Below, piece by piece: positions 33,966 through 42,903 of a stretch of 64,000 nt of DNA. The stretch comes from JANNSO01 sp964485395 (GTDB lineage Bacteria; Spirochaetota; Spirochaetia; Treponematales; UBA12059): contig CAZAJF010000010.1 in NCBI GenBank assembly GCA_964485395.1, positions 40,254 through 104,253 on the forward strand, read 5' to 3'. Position 1 is the first letter of the stretch, and each line of letters begins with the position of its first letter. Both the position numbers and the translations under genes were made by a program. Below the pieces are notes generated by a model, which saw nothing but the letters and a program-made list of their open reading frames with translations, had not been told where the DNA came from and searched no databases.

Positions 33966-34976
33966 ATGAAGTATCGTTTTTTTGATCTTTTGCTTAATAT
34001 TCATGATAGAATACCGAATAGCCGTCATGGCAAGCTAAGAGCGAGGATGGATATGGAACAAGGTCTATTTGGCGGTCTTGCCTTGTTTTCCTCCAGTTCC
34101 GCTATCGATTTGCTGCTTTCGCAAGCTTCCTCGGAAGTAATGACATTCCACGCGAAACGAGGCCAGGCTCTATCGTTTCCCAAGGGCGGGGATGACCAAG
34201 ATCCGGAGCAATTTATTTGCCTCATGCTCTTATCCGGAAGGGTTAAGCTTATAAGGAACGGTTCCGAGCGGGACCTCGCCGTGCATGAGTACCTTGCATT
34301 CTCCAAATTAGAGGAGCATATTCGGCTTATCCCGCACGAAGACTCGTTGTTCCTTATCTTCAGCAACGCCGGAATCTATAAACCATTCTCGGAGAGGCTT
34401 TCCATCGTCAAAGACCTTGTCGCCGAAATCCAATCCAAGGACGGACCTACCGATTGGCATTTAAAGCGTGTCAGCATGCTTTGTAATAAGCTCGGGGTCT
34501 CGTTCGGGCTTTCTACCAGAGACTTAACCGAACTGAATTTCGCGGCCTATTTCCACGATCTCGGAAAATTGAAGATACCCGATAGCATACTCAAAAAGCC
34601 CGGTAGGTTTAGTCCCGAGGAATACCGGACTATGCAGCTTCATGTCCGCTACTCCGCTGAAATGTTTTTGGAGGCGTATCGTGGGCAGGAAGGCGATTTG
34701 GATTGCGGGAAGATCTCGGCGATCATCATGCAGCATCACGAAAAGCTCGACGGCAGCGGATACCCCCACGGTATTGCCGTTCAGGACATGCTCCGGGAAT
34801 CGCGCATACTCGCGGTGGTCGACGCTTTCGACGCGATGATTTCCGACCGCGTATATTCTCCCTCGATGCCCTACGATATAGCCATCGAAGAACTCCTGCG
34901 CAACCCATTAAAATACGATATAGCCGTCGTTCGAGCACTTGCGGACCTGTATCTGGAAGTCGAGCGGAACCTCTAG
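33966..34976 (+). CDS. HD-GYP domain protein with N-terminal cupin/cNMP-like domain
   Basis: 336 residues. N-terminal beta-rich domain (about 40-140) resembles a cNMP-binding roll but lacks the phosphate cassette. The HD-GYP domain starts near 190: FHDLGKLKIPD, HVRYSAEMFL, HHEKLDGSGYP, VVDAFDAMISDR. The metal and GYP residues needed for c-di-GMP hydrolysis are present. The ATG at 33966 has no ribosome site; an ATG at 34053 (MEQGLFGG) after GAGG may be the true start. Next to phosphatase remains at 35001. Confidence 0.85.
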   Translation: MKYRFFDLLLNIHDRIPNSRHGKLRARMDMEQGLFGGLALFSSSSAIDLLLSQASSEVMTFHAKRGQALSFPKGGDDQDPEQFICLMLLSGRVKLIRNGSERDLAVHEYLAFSKLEEHIRLIPHEDSLFLIFSNAGIYKPFSERLSIVKDLVAEIQSKDGPTDWHLKRVSMLCNKLGVSFGLSTRDLTELNFAAYFHDLGKLKIPDSILKKPGRFSPEEYRTMQLHVRYSAEMFLEAYRGQEGDLDCGKISAIIMQHHEKLDGSGYPHGIAVQDMLRESRILAVVDAFDAMISDRVYSPSMPYDIAIEELLRNPLKYDIAVVRALADLYLEVERNL

Positions 34977-35000
34977 GAGCTTTTCCAAAACTAGTCCAGG

Positions 35001-35180
35001 CAGCTGAGCGTGAGGACTCCTCCATGGTGCTACTCGATAATCTCCTTGGAGGTGGAAAGGCCCAGCTGCGGCGGCGAGTACTACGATCTGTTCACCCTGC
35101 GCGACGGCAAGGTGGTCATGCTCCTAGGAGACGTATCGGGGCACGGCATTAATCGATTGTCGGAGTCAGCCTTCGAATAG
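35001..35180 (+). pseudogene. Remnant of a SpoIIE/PP2C-type phosphatase
   Basis: A 59-codon open stretch without start codon reads SLEVERPSCGGEYYDLFTL, then VVMLLGDVSGHGIN and TAG. PP2C/SpoIIE phosphatases have AxxxGGDYYDxFxL and xxxGDVSGHG at this distance; here the phosphatase core breaks off after GHGIN. The upstream sequence (QLSVRTPPWCYSI) fits the pre-domain. Best read as a decayed gene fragment. Confidence 0.6.
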
Positions 35181-35331
35181 GGGCGTTTCCCCGCACTTCG
35201 CGCGGGGTCGCGCTGTACGCTCCAATCTCGCCGCGCGCGCCGAGGATTTTCGCTTCTATCGCTAACGCTTCGTCATCAATTACCTGTGTTTCGCCGGAAA
35301 TGGAGCCTGAACCGATCTGCCAGGTTCTTTG
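35181..35331. other. Non-coding GC-rich stretch with hairpins
   Basis: Contains CCCCGC/GCGGGG hairpins (35190-35208) and GCGTT...AACGC flanks (35183-35271), resembling a worn dispersed repeat. No gene seen. Confidence 0.35.
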
Positions 35332-35360
35332 TTGACAGACGCTTGTCCAAGCCCTACCAT
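35332..35360 (+). promoter_or_regulatory. sigma70-type promoter for the B3/4-domain gene
   Basis: TTGACA (35332-35337), 17 bases, TACCAT (35355-35360). The ATG at 35399 follows about 32 bases after the predicted start. Confidence 0.55.
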
Positions 35361-35398
35361 GGACCTTGCCTATTCATACTTTGCAGGAGGGGTGCAGG

Positions 35399-36103
35399 AT
35401 GAGGACGATTGCCGTCGACCGGGAAATTTTCAAGCGCTTCCCCGATTTCAAAAGAGGGGTCATTATCGTAAGAGATGTGCACAACGCTCTTTTCGATGAT
35501 ACGATAAGCGCCATGCTCGATACAGAGATACAGAAGAGGGCAGGGCTGAACCTTCTTGGCGGCGAGAGCGTACAAGCATGGGATAGTGTTTATCTGCAGC
35601 TCGGGACAAATCCCAACAAGTTTCCGCCTTCCATCAAGTCGCTGCTCAAGCGGGTGGCCAAGGGCGGTAGCCTTCCGTATATCAATTCCATCGTGGCTCT
35701 TTTTAATTATGTGTCCATAAAATATCTCATGCCCTGCGGCGGGGATGACGTACGGAAAATCGAGGGGAATCTTTGCCTGGGCATGGCAAAGGGGAACGAG
35801 ACCTTCATCCCGCTAGGCGGCGATGCAAAGGAGACTCCCGAAACCGGCGAGGTTATTTATTACGACGACAACACCCTGAATGTCATGTGCCGGCGTTGGA
35901 ACTGGCGCAACGGAGATTTTACCAAAATCCACGAGCATACGACAAAGCTTGTCATCAACGTGGACGGGATCGGACCCATATCGCGTACGACGATCGAATC
36001 GGCCAGGGACGAGCTGGCGGGATTGCTGGTAAACCGCTGCGGCGCGAAGCTGTCCACCGGTTTGCTGGACGGGGACAGAACGGCCATCGAGATCCAGATT
36101 TAA
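35399..36103 (+). CDS. B3/4 (phenylalanyl-tRNA-synthetase-beta-like editing) domain protein
   Basis: 234 residues matching the stand-alone B3/4 domain: NKFPPSIKSLLKRVAKGG, LPYINSIVALFNYVSIKY, and VINVDGIGP near the end. In tRNA synthetases this fold edits mischarged tRNA; free-standing versions may do the same but the role is unproved. GGAGG eight bases before the ATG at 35399. Its stop region overlaps a decayed acetyltransferase on the other strand. Confidence 0.85.
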   Translation: MRTIAVDREIFKRFPDFKRGVIIVRDVHNALFDDTISAMLDTEIQKRAGLNLLGGESVQAWDSVYLQLGTNPNKFPPSIKSLLKRVAKGGSLPYINSIVALFNYVSIKYLMPCGGDDVRKIEGNLCLGMAKGNETFIPLGGDAKETPETGEVIYYDDNTLNVMCRRWNWRNGDFTKIHEHTTKLVINVDGIGPISRTTIESARDELAGLLVNRCGAKLSTGLLDGDRTAIEIQI

Positions 36104-36330
36104 GGGATAAGTTCGGTTTTGTTTAAATCCCGATACCGGAGGCTCAAGGCGATGACTGCCCGCGCGATACCCCTACGCCGGCAGTCAGCCCCGACGGAGA
36201 TGCCCTCGGTATAGCCGCGCAGGCGGCCGTACTTGGCGTTCTCCTCGCTTCCCATGCAGAAGATGTCGAATCGTTTCGCGCCGTCCGACTGATGCTTCCT
36301 GGCCGCTTCGCGGACCCTCGCCTCCGCCCT
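36100..36330 (-). pseudogene. Remnant of a GNAT acetyltransferase
   Basis: The minus strand has 76 open codons between two stops with no start codon. The frame contains GYTEGISVGADCRRRGIARA followed by VIALSLRYRDLN, the acetyl-CoA-binding RRxGIA loop and following helix of GNAT enzymes, and stops soon after. The donor-domain N terminus and the end are missing. An inverted repeat CGGTCCTAA/TTAGGACCG (36339-36381) lies beyond it. Confidence 0.6.
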
Positions 36331-36423
36331 TTACCTTCCGGTCCTAATCGGTCCTCACATAGCCGAGCGTGCTTAGGACCGCCGAATTGCCTGAAGGTTA
36401 CGCCCGGAAGGGTAGGGACAGCC

Positions 36424-37026
36424 TTACGGTGACTTAAACTTAATCGTAGTCTTATGCAATTCCCCATTGTCTATCATGCCGTTCAGGTTGCGGTCGTAGA
36501 AAAATATCAGGTGCAGCCTGTCCGCCCTGTACTGCGAGACGGATCTCCGGATCCAGCCGTCGCTCCCTTCAGACGCCAATACGTTTACGTCGGCGGCCGC
36601 GACATAATGGCCGAACGTTTTTTTCACGAGCTTCATCGGGCCTCCGGGGCCTTCGTCCGGCTCGTAATACAGGCTGTTGAATCCGTCGTCCGAGACGTAC
36701 AGCGATCCTCCGCCGAAATCCGCTGCCATGCCCCGACCGGGTCCGAACAGGCTTTCGTCGTCGATGACGCCGCCTGTATTTATCTTTGCGAACAATTCGG
36801 CATTATCGGATGCCAGCAGCGATATTTTATGGAATTGGCTTTTCGCTTCGTCGTACGGCTTTATTCTTGCCTGTATCCGGAAGAATGACTTGTCGACGTC
36901 GATGTCCTGGATTCCGCTGCCTCGTATAGATATCTGCCTGTCGCCCTGAACGATCGTCAAATATCCGTTTTCCTGGCAGGAGACAAGCAAAGAGGCGAGA
37001 CAGGCGAGAAGGCAGAATGGTTTCAT
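36424..37026 (-). CDS. Lipoprotein of unknown function
   Basis: 200 residues. The ATG at 37026 has GGAGG six bases upstream; signal peptide MKPFCLLACLASLLVSC, lipobox LVSC. The mature part is mixed beta with no recognised fold, ending DRNLNGMIDNGELHKTTIKF, which contains an EF-hand-like calcium loop (DRNLNGMIDNGE). Divergent from the sigma-factor gene. Confidence 0.75.
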   Translation of the reverse strand: MKPFCLLACLASLLVSCQENGYLTIVQGDRQISIRGSGIQDIDVDKSFFRIQARIKPYDEAKSQFHKISLLASDNAELFAKINTGGVIDDESLFGPGRGMAADFGGGSLYVSDDGFNSLYYEPDEGPGGPMKLVKKTFGHYVAAADVNVLASEGSDGWIRRSVSQYRADRLHLIFFYDRNLNGMIDNGELHKTTIKFKSP

Positions 37027-37126
37027 GAAAATCCTCCGTGAGAGTTTTATAAATATATGCAATAATTACCCTTCGCGCCAGCCTTACTAGGAGAATTCAA
37101 TTGTGTACGATAATGCAGGGGAGACG

Positions 37127-37624
37127 ATGGCTGAAGATATAAAAGCGCTGCGCGACGCGTTGATAAAATTCATAGCCAGGAAATTTTCTGGCCGCGAATC
37201 GATCCTGCTCCATGCTGAGGATATCGTGGATGAAGCCTACTCCGCGGTTCTGGCAGGCGCATCCTATTCGCCAGACAAGGAGAATTTCGGATATCTATCG
37301 GTCGCTGCCCTGCGCGTGGCCTATAAATACTGGAAAGGCCGCGATGTGGAAAAGGGAAGGCGTGCGCCGTATTCCGAAGCGCTCGCCTGCGTCGATTCCG
37401 GCGATTTCGCGGACGAACTCGTGCGGGCGGAGGATGCAGGATCCGTGCTGGACTCGCTTGACTGCCTCAAGCGGATAGAGCGCACTGTCATCGAGCAACG
37501 ATACTACGGTAATTATACATTCGCCGAAATAGCAGCTCGGAACGGCATCAATCTGAATACGGTATTGTCGCGCCATAGACGAGCTTTGGAGCGCCTGCGA
37601 CTGAACCTGTCTCGCTACTTCTGA
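37127..37624 (+). CDS. ECF-type sigma-70 family factor
   Basis: 165 residues: region 2 (ILLHAEDIVDEAYSAVL and YLSVAALRVAYKYWKGR) and region 4 with an HTH (YTFAEIAARNGINLNTVLSRHRRALERL). Promoter specificity unknown; no anti-sigma factor nearby. I start at the ATG at 37127 (AGGGG upstream) rather than the GTG at 37103. Directly followed by two palindromes and the MCP/CheW-like gene, which it might control. Confidence 0.85.
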   Translation: MAEDIKALRDALIKFIARKFSGRESILLHAEDIVDEAYSAVLAGASYSPDKENFGYLSVAALRVAYKYWKGRDVEKGRRAPYSEALACVDSGDFADELVRAEDAGSVLDSLDCLKRIERTVIEQRYYGNYTFAEIAARNGINLNTVLSRHRRALERLRLNLSRYF

Positions 37625-37629
37625 GGAAA

Positions 37630-37695
37630 AATCAATGTGCAGGCACATCGATTTTATGTAATATGAGGAAAAATCAATGTGTGGGCACATTGATT
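37630..37695. promoter_or_regulatory. Two phased palindromes between sigma factor and MCP/CheW-like gene
   Basis: AATCAATGTG-CAGG-CACATCGATT (37630-37653) and AATCAATGTG-TGGG-CACATTGATT (37672-37695), the second a perfect ten-base inverted repeat. Their centres are 42 bases apart, four helical turns. They sit in two 42-base direct repeats each beginning GAGGAAAAATCAATGTG. Confidence 0.8.
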
Positions 37696-37719
37696 CTATA
37701 TTGATCGCAGGAGGGCATC

Positions 37720-38574
37720 ATGGATATGGAAGAAAAAAAATTCAGGCTGCATACGTTCGCGGAGCGCGGATGGAGACTGGCCGTGGACATTGCGCTCGAA
37801 GGCCTGCTTTTGGCCGAAAAGGGCGAAGGCCTCGCCGTGGTCGCGGACGAGACGCGGAGAATGTCCTCGGAACTGGAGGCGGCCCTTGAAACCGGGATGG
37901 ATATCGGGGACTTGCTGGAAAAATTCACGCTTCTATCGATCAACGGCACTATCGAAGCCCTTCATGCCCAATCCGAGGCGGGTGGGGTGAGTTCCATGCC
38001 TTTGCTCCTGGGAGAGCTTCGTTTGCTGATGGACGGGGTTTCGGGGATTTTCGGTCTCCCCTCCCGTCCACTCGCCATAATTCCCGAGCCGTCCCGGGGA
38101 CATCCCGTGCTCGCGACTACCCTGCATTTGTTCCATATGTCGCGAGGCGGCATCAGCTTTGCCGAAAACCTCCGCCATGTCAGGGAAGTTGCGTTTTACG
38201 ATTGCACGGCGGATTTCGGCCCGTTAAAAAATATTATGGTACGCGGTCGGTCGATTCCCGTGGCCGATGTCGCGATGGGGCTGGTCACTGGAAGCGTTTC
38301 GACCGCGGAGCAGGAGCGGGCCGTCGACCGGGGACGTCCGGACAAAAAGCAGGCGCTCATCGTGCGCGCCGACTGGGCTGAACCCGGGCTGCTTTTCGCA
38401 GTGCCGGTGGATGCGCTGGCCATAAACTGCATAGCGCGATGCCGACTGGGAGCAAGCTCCAGGTATTCGGGCGCTCCGCTGAGGCCCGCTCTCGTTCGCG
38501 ACGCCTGGGATGCGCCGGACGGCCAGATCCTGTTTCCCGATTGGCGTGCGCTTGCCGGCGGCGGAAGCGCTTAA
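37720..38574 (+). CDS. Hybrid protein with MCP-tip-like helices and CheW-like end
   Basis: 284 residues, no membrane segment. Residues about 28-60 read EKGEGLAVVADETRRMSSEL, like the receptor tip GKGFAVVADEVRKLA, and about 65-85 read LLSINGTIEALHAQSEAG, like TNLLALNASIEAARAG. In receptors these occur in the opposite order and adjacent; here two half-tips appear in reversed order. The C-terminal half ends GLLFAVPVDAL...VRDAWDAPDGQILFPDW, resembling the last strands of CheW. It may dock to CheA arrays as an adaptor. GGAGG precedes the ATG. Overlaps the convergent HD-GYP gene by four bases. Confidence 0.6.
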   Translation: MDMEEKKFRLHTFAERGWRLAVDIALEGLLLAEKGEGLAVVADETRRMSSELEAALETGMDIGDLLEKFTLLSINGTIEALHAQSEAGGVSSMPLLLGELRLLMDGVSGIFGLPSRPLAIIPEPSRGHPVLATTLHLFHMSRGGISFAENLRHVREVAFYDCTADFGPLKNIMVRGRSIPVADVAMGLVTGSVSTAEQERAVDRGRPDKKQALIVRADWAEPGLLFAVPVDALAINCIARCRLGASSRYSGAPLRPALVRDAWDAPDGQILFPDWRALAGGGSA

Positions 38575-40214
38575 TCCAGGGGAAAGGAATGCGGGGCGGC
38601 TTCGTGCACTTTCGCATCAAGAAAAATCTTAACCAGTTCCGGGTCGAGCCGACCCGCTACGGCTTCCTCGTTAAGGATTTTTTCGCAAACTTCCAAGGGG
38701 AGGGCTTTCTTGTACGGACGGTCGCTGGCTGAAAGCGCGTCGTAGATGTCGCACACGGCAAGCATTCTCGCCTGCAGGCCTATCTGCTCGCCTTTCAATC
38801 CGCGGGGGTACCCCGAGCCGTCGAGCATTTCATGGTGGTCTCGGCAGTAATCGGGGATATTCACGAACTCAGGCGGCCAGGGGATCTTGGAGACGAATTC
38901 CCAGGTTCGAATAACATGGTCCTGGATGAGTTTGCGCTCCTCCGCGGTAAGGCTTCCTTTGCGTATCCGCAGGGATTCTGCTTCCCGGTCGGTGATCAGC
39001 GGTATGGAACGTCCGTCTTCGTCCGTGGCGAATTCCGGAAACGCGGAATGCTGCAGGCGCTGGATGTCCGCTTCGATATCCTGCGTCATGGGCGCGGGCT
39101 CGTTGAGCAGCGACACCAGGCGCGAGGCTTCCAGTATCGTGGTAAGGTTGAGCCTATGTTCGCTGGCGATGCTTTTCGTATGTTTTGAAGCGTGCTCCAG
39201 GCGATAGTAGCCGAGCTCTATGGTGCGCTTCAGGTAGCGTATCCTGAGCATGAGATAGTCGAATTCCTGGGGGTAAAGTTTTTTTGCCTTGAGGAAAAGG
39301 TGGGGGTCGATGTAGACCTTTCCGAAATCGTGCAGGAGCCCCGCGTATTCAAGTTCCTTGAGCTCGGTCTCGGAAAACGTCACGTGGCCGTACGTTCCCA
39401 TTTGCGCCGCGCTTACCGCCTTGGCAAGCGCAACAACCGTGCTCGCGACGCGTACGGAATGGCCTTTGGTGGACGGATCGCGGGATTCCACCGCAAATAC
39501 GCTTGCCCTGGCGAAGGCCTCGAACTGCAGGCGTATCTGCTCGATCATGCGGGAATTTTCAAGTGCGATCGCAGCTTGGTTGGCTATCGCCTCCATCAGC
39601 GCCTCGTAGCGCGGATTGAAGGGTTTTACCTTGGTTTCGTAATCTTCGGGTGTGGCCAGCCTTATGGCCGCAGCGCTGTCGGCGTCGGGATTTTCTGGGT
39701 CTTCCTTGGAGTTGATGAGCTGTATGACCCCGATGATTTCCCCGTCGTGCTTGCGCATGGGAATGGCCAGCATGCTTTTTGTCCTGTAACCGTTGGTCGT
39801 ATCGAAAAATCGCTTGAACTGGTACGGTTTATCCTGACCGATATGGTAGACATCCGGAATATTGAGGATTTCTCCCTGAAGCGACACCCAGCCGGCAATC
39901 GACATATGATCCACGGGCATCCGGAACTCCGCATAGTCCACGTCTATGGAATGCGTGTGCGAGTAGGCGAAGCGAAGAAACGTTCCTTCGTCGCAGTGCT
40001 CCACGAGAAAGATGCTCCCGGCATCCGCGCCCGTGATGCGCTCGCTCGTGGAGAGGATGATGCGCAGCAGCACGTCGGTATCGCGTTCCTCGATGAGGCT
40101 TTTGCCGATATCTATCAAGGCCCGCTGATCCCGGTATGCGTCAATGAGCTCGGCTATGTCCTTGTCCCCGAGTCTTTCGTGGGCGGCAAGTTTTTTTGCG
40201 ATATCATCGATCAT
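38571..40214 (-). CDS. GAF-HD-GYP protein (c-di-GMP phosphodiesterase-like)
   Basis: 547 residues, soluble. GAF domain about 30-235 (EERDTDVLLRIILSTSERITGADAGSIFLVE), then HD-GYP from about 250: GHSVRVA, LLHDFGKVYIDP, HHEMLDGSGYPRGL, DIYDALSASDRPYK. GYP loop and HD pair intact. ATG at 40214 with AAAGG upstream; a perfect TATAAT (40273-40268, minus strand) lies about 55 bases before it. The longer frame to 40265 has no ribosome site. Confidence 0.9.
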   Translation of the reverse strand: MIDDIAKKLAAHERLGDKDIAELIDAYRDQRALIDIGKSLIEERDTDVLLRIILSTSERITGADAGSIFLVEHCDEGTFLRFAYSHTHSIDVDYAEFRMPVDHMSIAGWVSLQGEILNIPDVYHIGQDKPYQFKRFFDTTNGYRTKSMLAIPMRKHDGEIIGVIQLINSKEDPENPDADSAAAIRLATPEDYETKVKPFNPRYEALMEAIANQAAIALENSRMIEQIRLQFEAFARASVFAVESRDPSTKGHSVRVASTVVALAKAVSAAQMGTYGHVTFSETELKELEYAGLLHDFGKVYIDPHLFLKAKKLYPQEFDYLMLRIRYLKRTIELGYYRLEHASKHTKSIASEHRLNLTTILEASRLVSLLNEPAPMTQDIEADIQRLQHSAFPEFATDEDGRSIPLITDREAESLRIRKGSLTAEERKLIQDHVIRTWEFVSKIPWPPEFVNIPDYCRDHHEMLDGSGYPRGLKGEQIGLQARMLAVCDIYDALSASDRPYKKALPLEVCEKILNEEAVAGRLDPELVKIFLDAKVHEAAPHSFPLD

Positions 40215-40416
40215 GGAACAAACCTTTCTGAGGAATAGTGGGGCCGGAACCATTCTCCATATCAAGAATTATAGGCATTACATGATAAATTTCATTAAAA
40301 AATCGCCAAAAACCGTTCAATAGTTAAAAAAAATCAAAAATACTGGAAAAGCTCCATGAATTACTTTAAACTCTCATTCAAGTTGGCATCCATCTTAACG
40401 GGAGGAGACGCGAATC

Positions 40417-41949
40417 ATGGCAAAAAAAACCAATGGAGCCAAGCTGAAACACAGATTGATGGCGATTACCGGCATCGCTTTTATCGGTTTGACGCTCATA
40501 ATCCTTATTTCCCTGCTGTCCCTGCGCGAAAAAATGCTCGCCGAGAAGTATCTCAAGACGCGTCACGTGGTGGAATCGGTCTATGGAATCCTCGAATATT
40601 ACAATAAGCGGGTGGTCGACGGGGAAATCGCGCTTGAGACGGCCAAGAATGCGGTTAAGCGGGAAATAAAAAACCTGCGGTACGAAAAGAACGAGTATTT
40701 TTGGCTTAACGACATGCAGCCCTCCATGATCATGCACCCCATAAAGCCCGAATTGGATGGCCAGGATATGGCCGAGTACAAGGATCCCAAGGATCCCTTG
40801 GGTAAAAAAATATTTATGGAGTTCGTGCAGACCGTCAAGAAAGACGGCGCTGGATTCGTCAGGTATTTGTGGTCCAAGCCGGGGGCGGCCAATACGGTTC
40901 CCAAGGTTTCCTACGTAAAGGGATTCGAGCCGTGGGGGTGGATTCTGGGTTCGGGTATCTATATCGACGACGTGGAGGCGGATTTCAGGGCCGAGGCGCT
41001 GAGGCAGGGAATCATCGGGCTCGTCATAATGGCGGTCATGATTGTCGCGGCGCTGTCCATCGCCCGGACCATCCTCCGGCAACTCGGGGACGAACCGCAG
41101 AATATAGCGTCCATGGCAAACAGGATAGCGGAAGGGAACTTGACCGTATCCCTTGAGTTCGCCGGGATTGCCGGAAAGGAAACCGGTGTATTCAAGTCCA
41201 TGGTTTCCATGCGCGAACAGCTCGGCTCCACGGTTAATAAAGTAAAGAATTCTTCAGGATCGATAGCAGGATACGCGGCGCAGCTCGACTCCTGCGCCAC
41301 GGCGCTTTCCCAGAGCTCGGCGGAGCAGGCCTCCGCGGTCGAGGAAATATCCTCCACCATGGAGGAAATGGTCGCGGGCATCCGCCAGACCGCCGTAAGC
41401 GTGGGGCAGATGGATGCCGTTGCAAGTACATCGCTTAGAAACGCCGAGGACGGAATAGGCATCGTGCGCGAGTCGACGGTGTTGATGGAGCGGATCGCCG
41501 ATAAGATAGTCATTATCGAGGAGATTGCCCGGCAGACGAATTTGCTGGCGCTTAACGCCGCTATAGAGGCGGCTCGGGCGGGAGAATACGGCAAAGGATT
41601 CGCCGTCGTGGCTTCCGAAGTAAGAAAGCTGGCGGAACGGAGCCAGTCGGCGGCCAACGAGATAGGTCAGTTGTCCAAAACCAGCGTCGAGGCGGCGGTC
41701 CGCTCCGGCGGGCTTCTTGAATCGCTGGTGCCGGATATCAGGAAAACGGCCGAGCTGGCAAATGAAATAAACTTTGCGAGCAAGGAGCAGGCGACGGGGG
41801 CGGAGCAGATCGGCCGGGCTATAATCCAGCTGGATGCGACCACGCAGCAAAATGCCGGCGGCGCCGAGGAATTATCCTCGCAGGCCGAGGAGTTGCTGGT
41901 TCAGTCCAGGACGCTGGACGATTCCGTAGCGGTGTTTATTCTTTCATAG
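40417..41949 (+). CDS. Methyl-accepting chemotaxis protein with single Cache sensor
   Basis: 510 residues. Helix about 18-38, periplasmic sCache_2 domain (YFWLNDMQPSMIMHP, then WGWILGSGIYIDDV), helix about 195-217, HAMP, and a signalling domain with the tip EIARQTNLLALNAAIEAARA and GYGKGFAVVASEVRKLAERS-like sequence. GGGAGGAG precedes the ATG. No CheA/CheW genes in the window. Usual class of receptor for small organic acids, but ligand unknown. Confidence 0.92.
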   Translation: MAKKTNGAKLKHRLMAITGIAFIGLTLIILISLLSLREKMLAEKYLKTRHVVESVYGILEYYNKRVVDGEIALETAKNAVKREIKNLRYEKNEYFWLNDMQPSMIMHPIKPELDGQDMAEYKDPKDPLGKKIFMEFVQTVKKDGAGFVRYLWSKPGAANTVPKVSYVKGFEPWGWILGSGIYIDDVEADFRAEALRQGIIGLVIMAVMIVAALSIARTILRQLGDEPQNIASMANRIAEGNLTVSLEFAGIAGKETGVFKSMVSMREQLGSTVNKVKNSSGSIAGYAAQLDSCATALSQSSAEQASAVEEISSTMEEMVAGIRQTAVSVGQMDAVASTSLRNAEDGIGIVRESTVLMERIADKIVIIEEIARQTNLLALNAAIEAARAGEYGKGFAVVASEVRKLAERSQSAANEIGQLSKTSVEAAVRSGGLLESLVPDIRKTAELANEINFASKEQATGAEQIGRAIIQLDATTQQNAGGAEELSSQAEELLVQSRTLDDSVAVFILS

Positions 41950-41980
41950 ACCCGGTGGGTCGGGGGAAGCCTCCCGTTCA

Positions 41981-42877
41981 TCAAGGTTTGGCAACCGCCG
42001 TGCGCACGATCCTGAACCCATTATCTCCTCTATAATAGACGTAATCCTGGCTGCGACTGGCAACGGTAATGTTGTCGGAACCTTCTCGCCAGCAGCCGCC
42101 TCTCCTGGACCGCTCCTGCTTCCAAGGCAGGGTGGTTACGGGTGGAGGAGGTCCTCTCGGGTCGATTTCGGGGGATTCAAGGTAATAGTTGCTCCCGTAC
42201 CAATCCCAGCACCATTCATACAAGTTTCCGCACATGTCGAAAACGCCGAGTTGATTAGGTTTTTTTAACCCCGTTATCTGTGTTTTGCCGCCGGAATTCA
42301 TGTCAAACCACGCCACGTCGCCGGGATTTTCTGACCCGGCGTACAAGCTGGTCGCGCTTGAGCCGGCGGCCAAGTGTCCGCCGCGGGCGGCGTATTCCCA
42401 CTCGGCTTCGGTGGGCAGTCGGTAACCGTCGGCGAGAAAATCGCATTTCGTGGAAATGCCCGCCCCGGAATAGCAGGGTTCAAGCCCGTCGCGCAGCGAA
42501 AGCCAATTGCAATAGGCAATTGCCTCGAACCAATTGACGCCCATGACGGGTTTTCTGCCCTCTCCTGGGTATTGGGGCTTTCTTTTGCCGCTCTGGGAGA
42601 CATAGCTTTCGTAGTCGTCGCAGGTAATAGGATAGACGGCAATAAAAAAATCACGGCTGATGCTTACCGCATGCACGGGGGCTTCGCCGGGTGGCCCGTT
42701 TTCCCTTCCCATGAGAAAGGACCCTGCGTTTACGAGGATCATGGCAGGAGTGGTTTTTTTGGAGCCGGTGCCTGCAAGCACGAGTAGAGCCGTTCCGGCG
42801 GCGGCTATGGAAATGGCGCAGATTATCGACAGCAATATCAAGCGCTTGCGGCCGGTTACTGAAAGTTTTTTGATCAT
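41981..42877 (-). CDS. FGE-sulfatase (SUMF1) domain protein, membrane-anchored
   Basis: 298 residues. N-terminal helix about 12-34, then VNAGSFLMGREN, MGVNWFEAIAYCNWLS, GYRLPTEAEWEYAARG, VFDMCGNLYEWCWDWYG and GFRIVRT, the full set of FGE-sulfatase motifs. Whether the two catalytic Cys of true formylglycine-generating enzymes are present is doubtful; most such bacterial proteins are not sulfatase activators. Envelope location predicted from the anchor. Confidence 0.88.
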   Translation of the reverse strand: MIKKLSVTGRKRLILLSIICAISIAAAGTALLVLAGTGSKKTTPAMILVNAGSFLMGRENGPPGEAPVHAVSISRDFFIAVYPITCDDYESYVSQSGKRKPQYPGEGRKPVMGVNWFEAIAYCNWLSLRDGLEPCYSGAGISTKCDFLADGYRLPTEAEWEYAARGGHLAAGSSATSLYAGSENPGDVAWFDMNSGGKTQITGLKKPNQLGVFDMCGNLYEWCWDWYGSNYYLESPEIDPRGPPPPVTTLPWKQERSRRGGCWREGSDNITVASRSQDYVYYRGDNGFRIVRTAVAKP

Positions 42878-42903
42878 CGCCGCTCCTTTTCCGCTGCCTT
42901 GTT

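Noticed and set aside
36144..36467. 107-codon minus-strand frame over the GNAT remnant
   Set aside because: It is in a different frame from the recognisable acetyltransferase motif and shows no similarity itself.
40367..40393. TAAA-15-GCATCCAT as a sigma28 promoter for the chemoreceptor
   Set aside because: Only three of eight -10 bases match the flagellar consensus.
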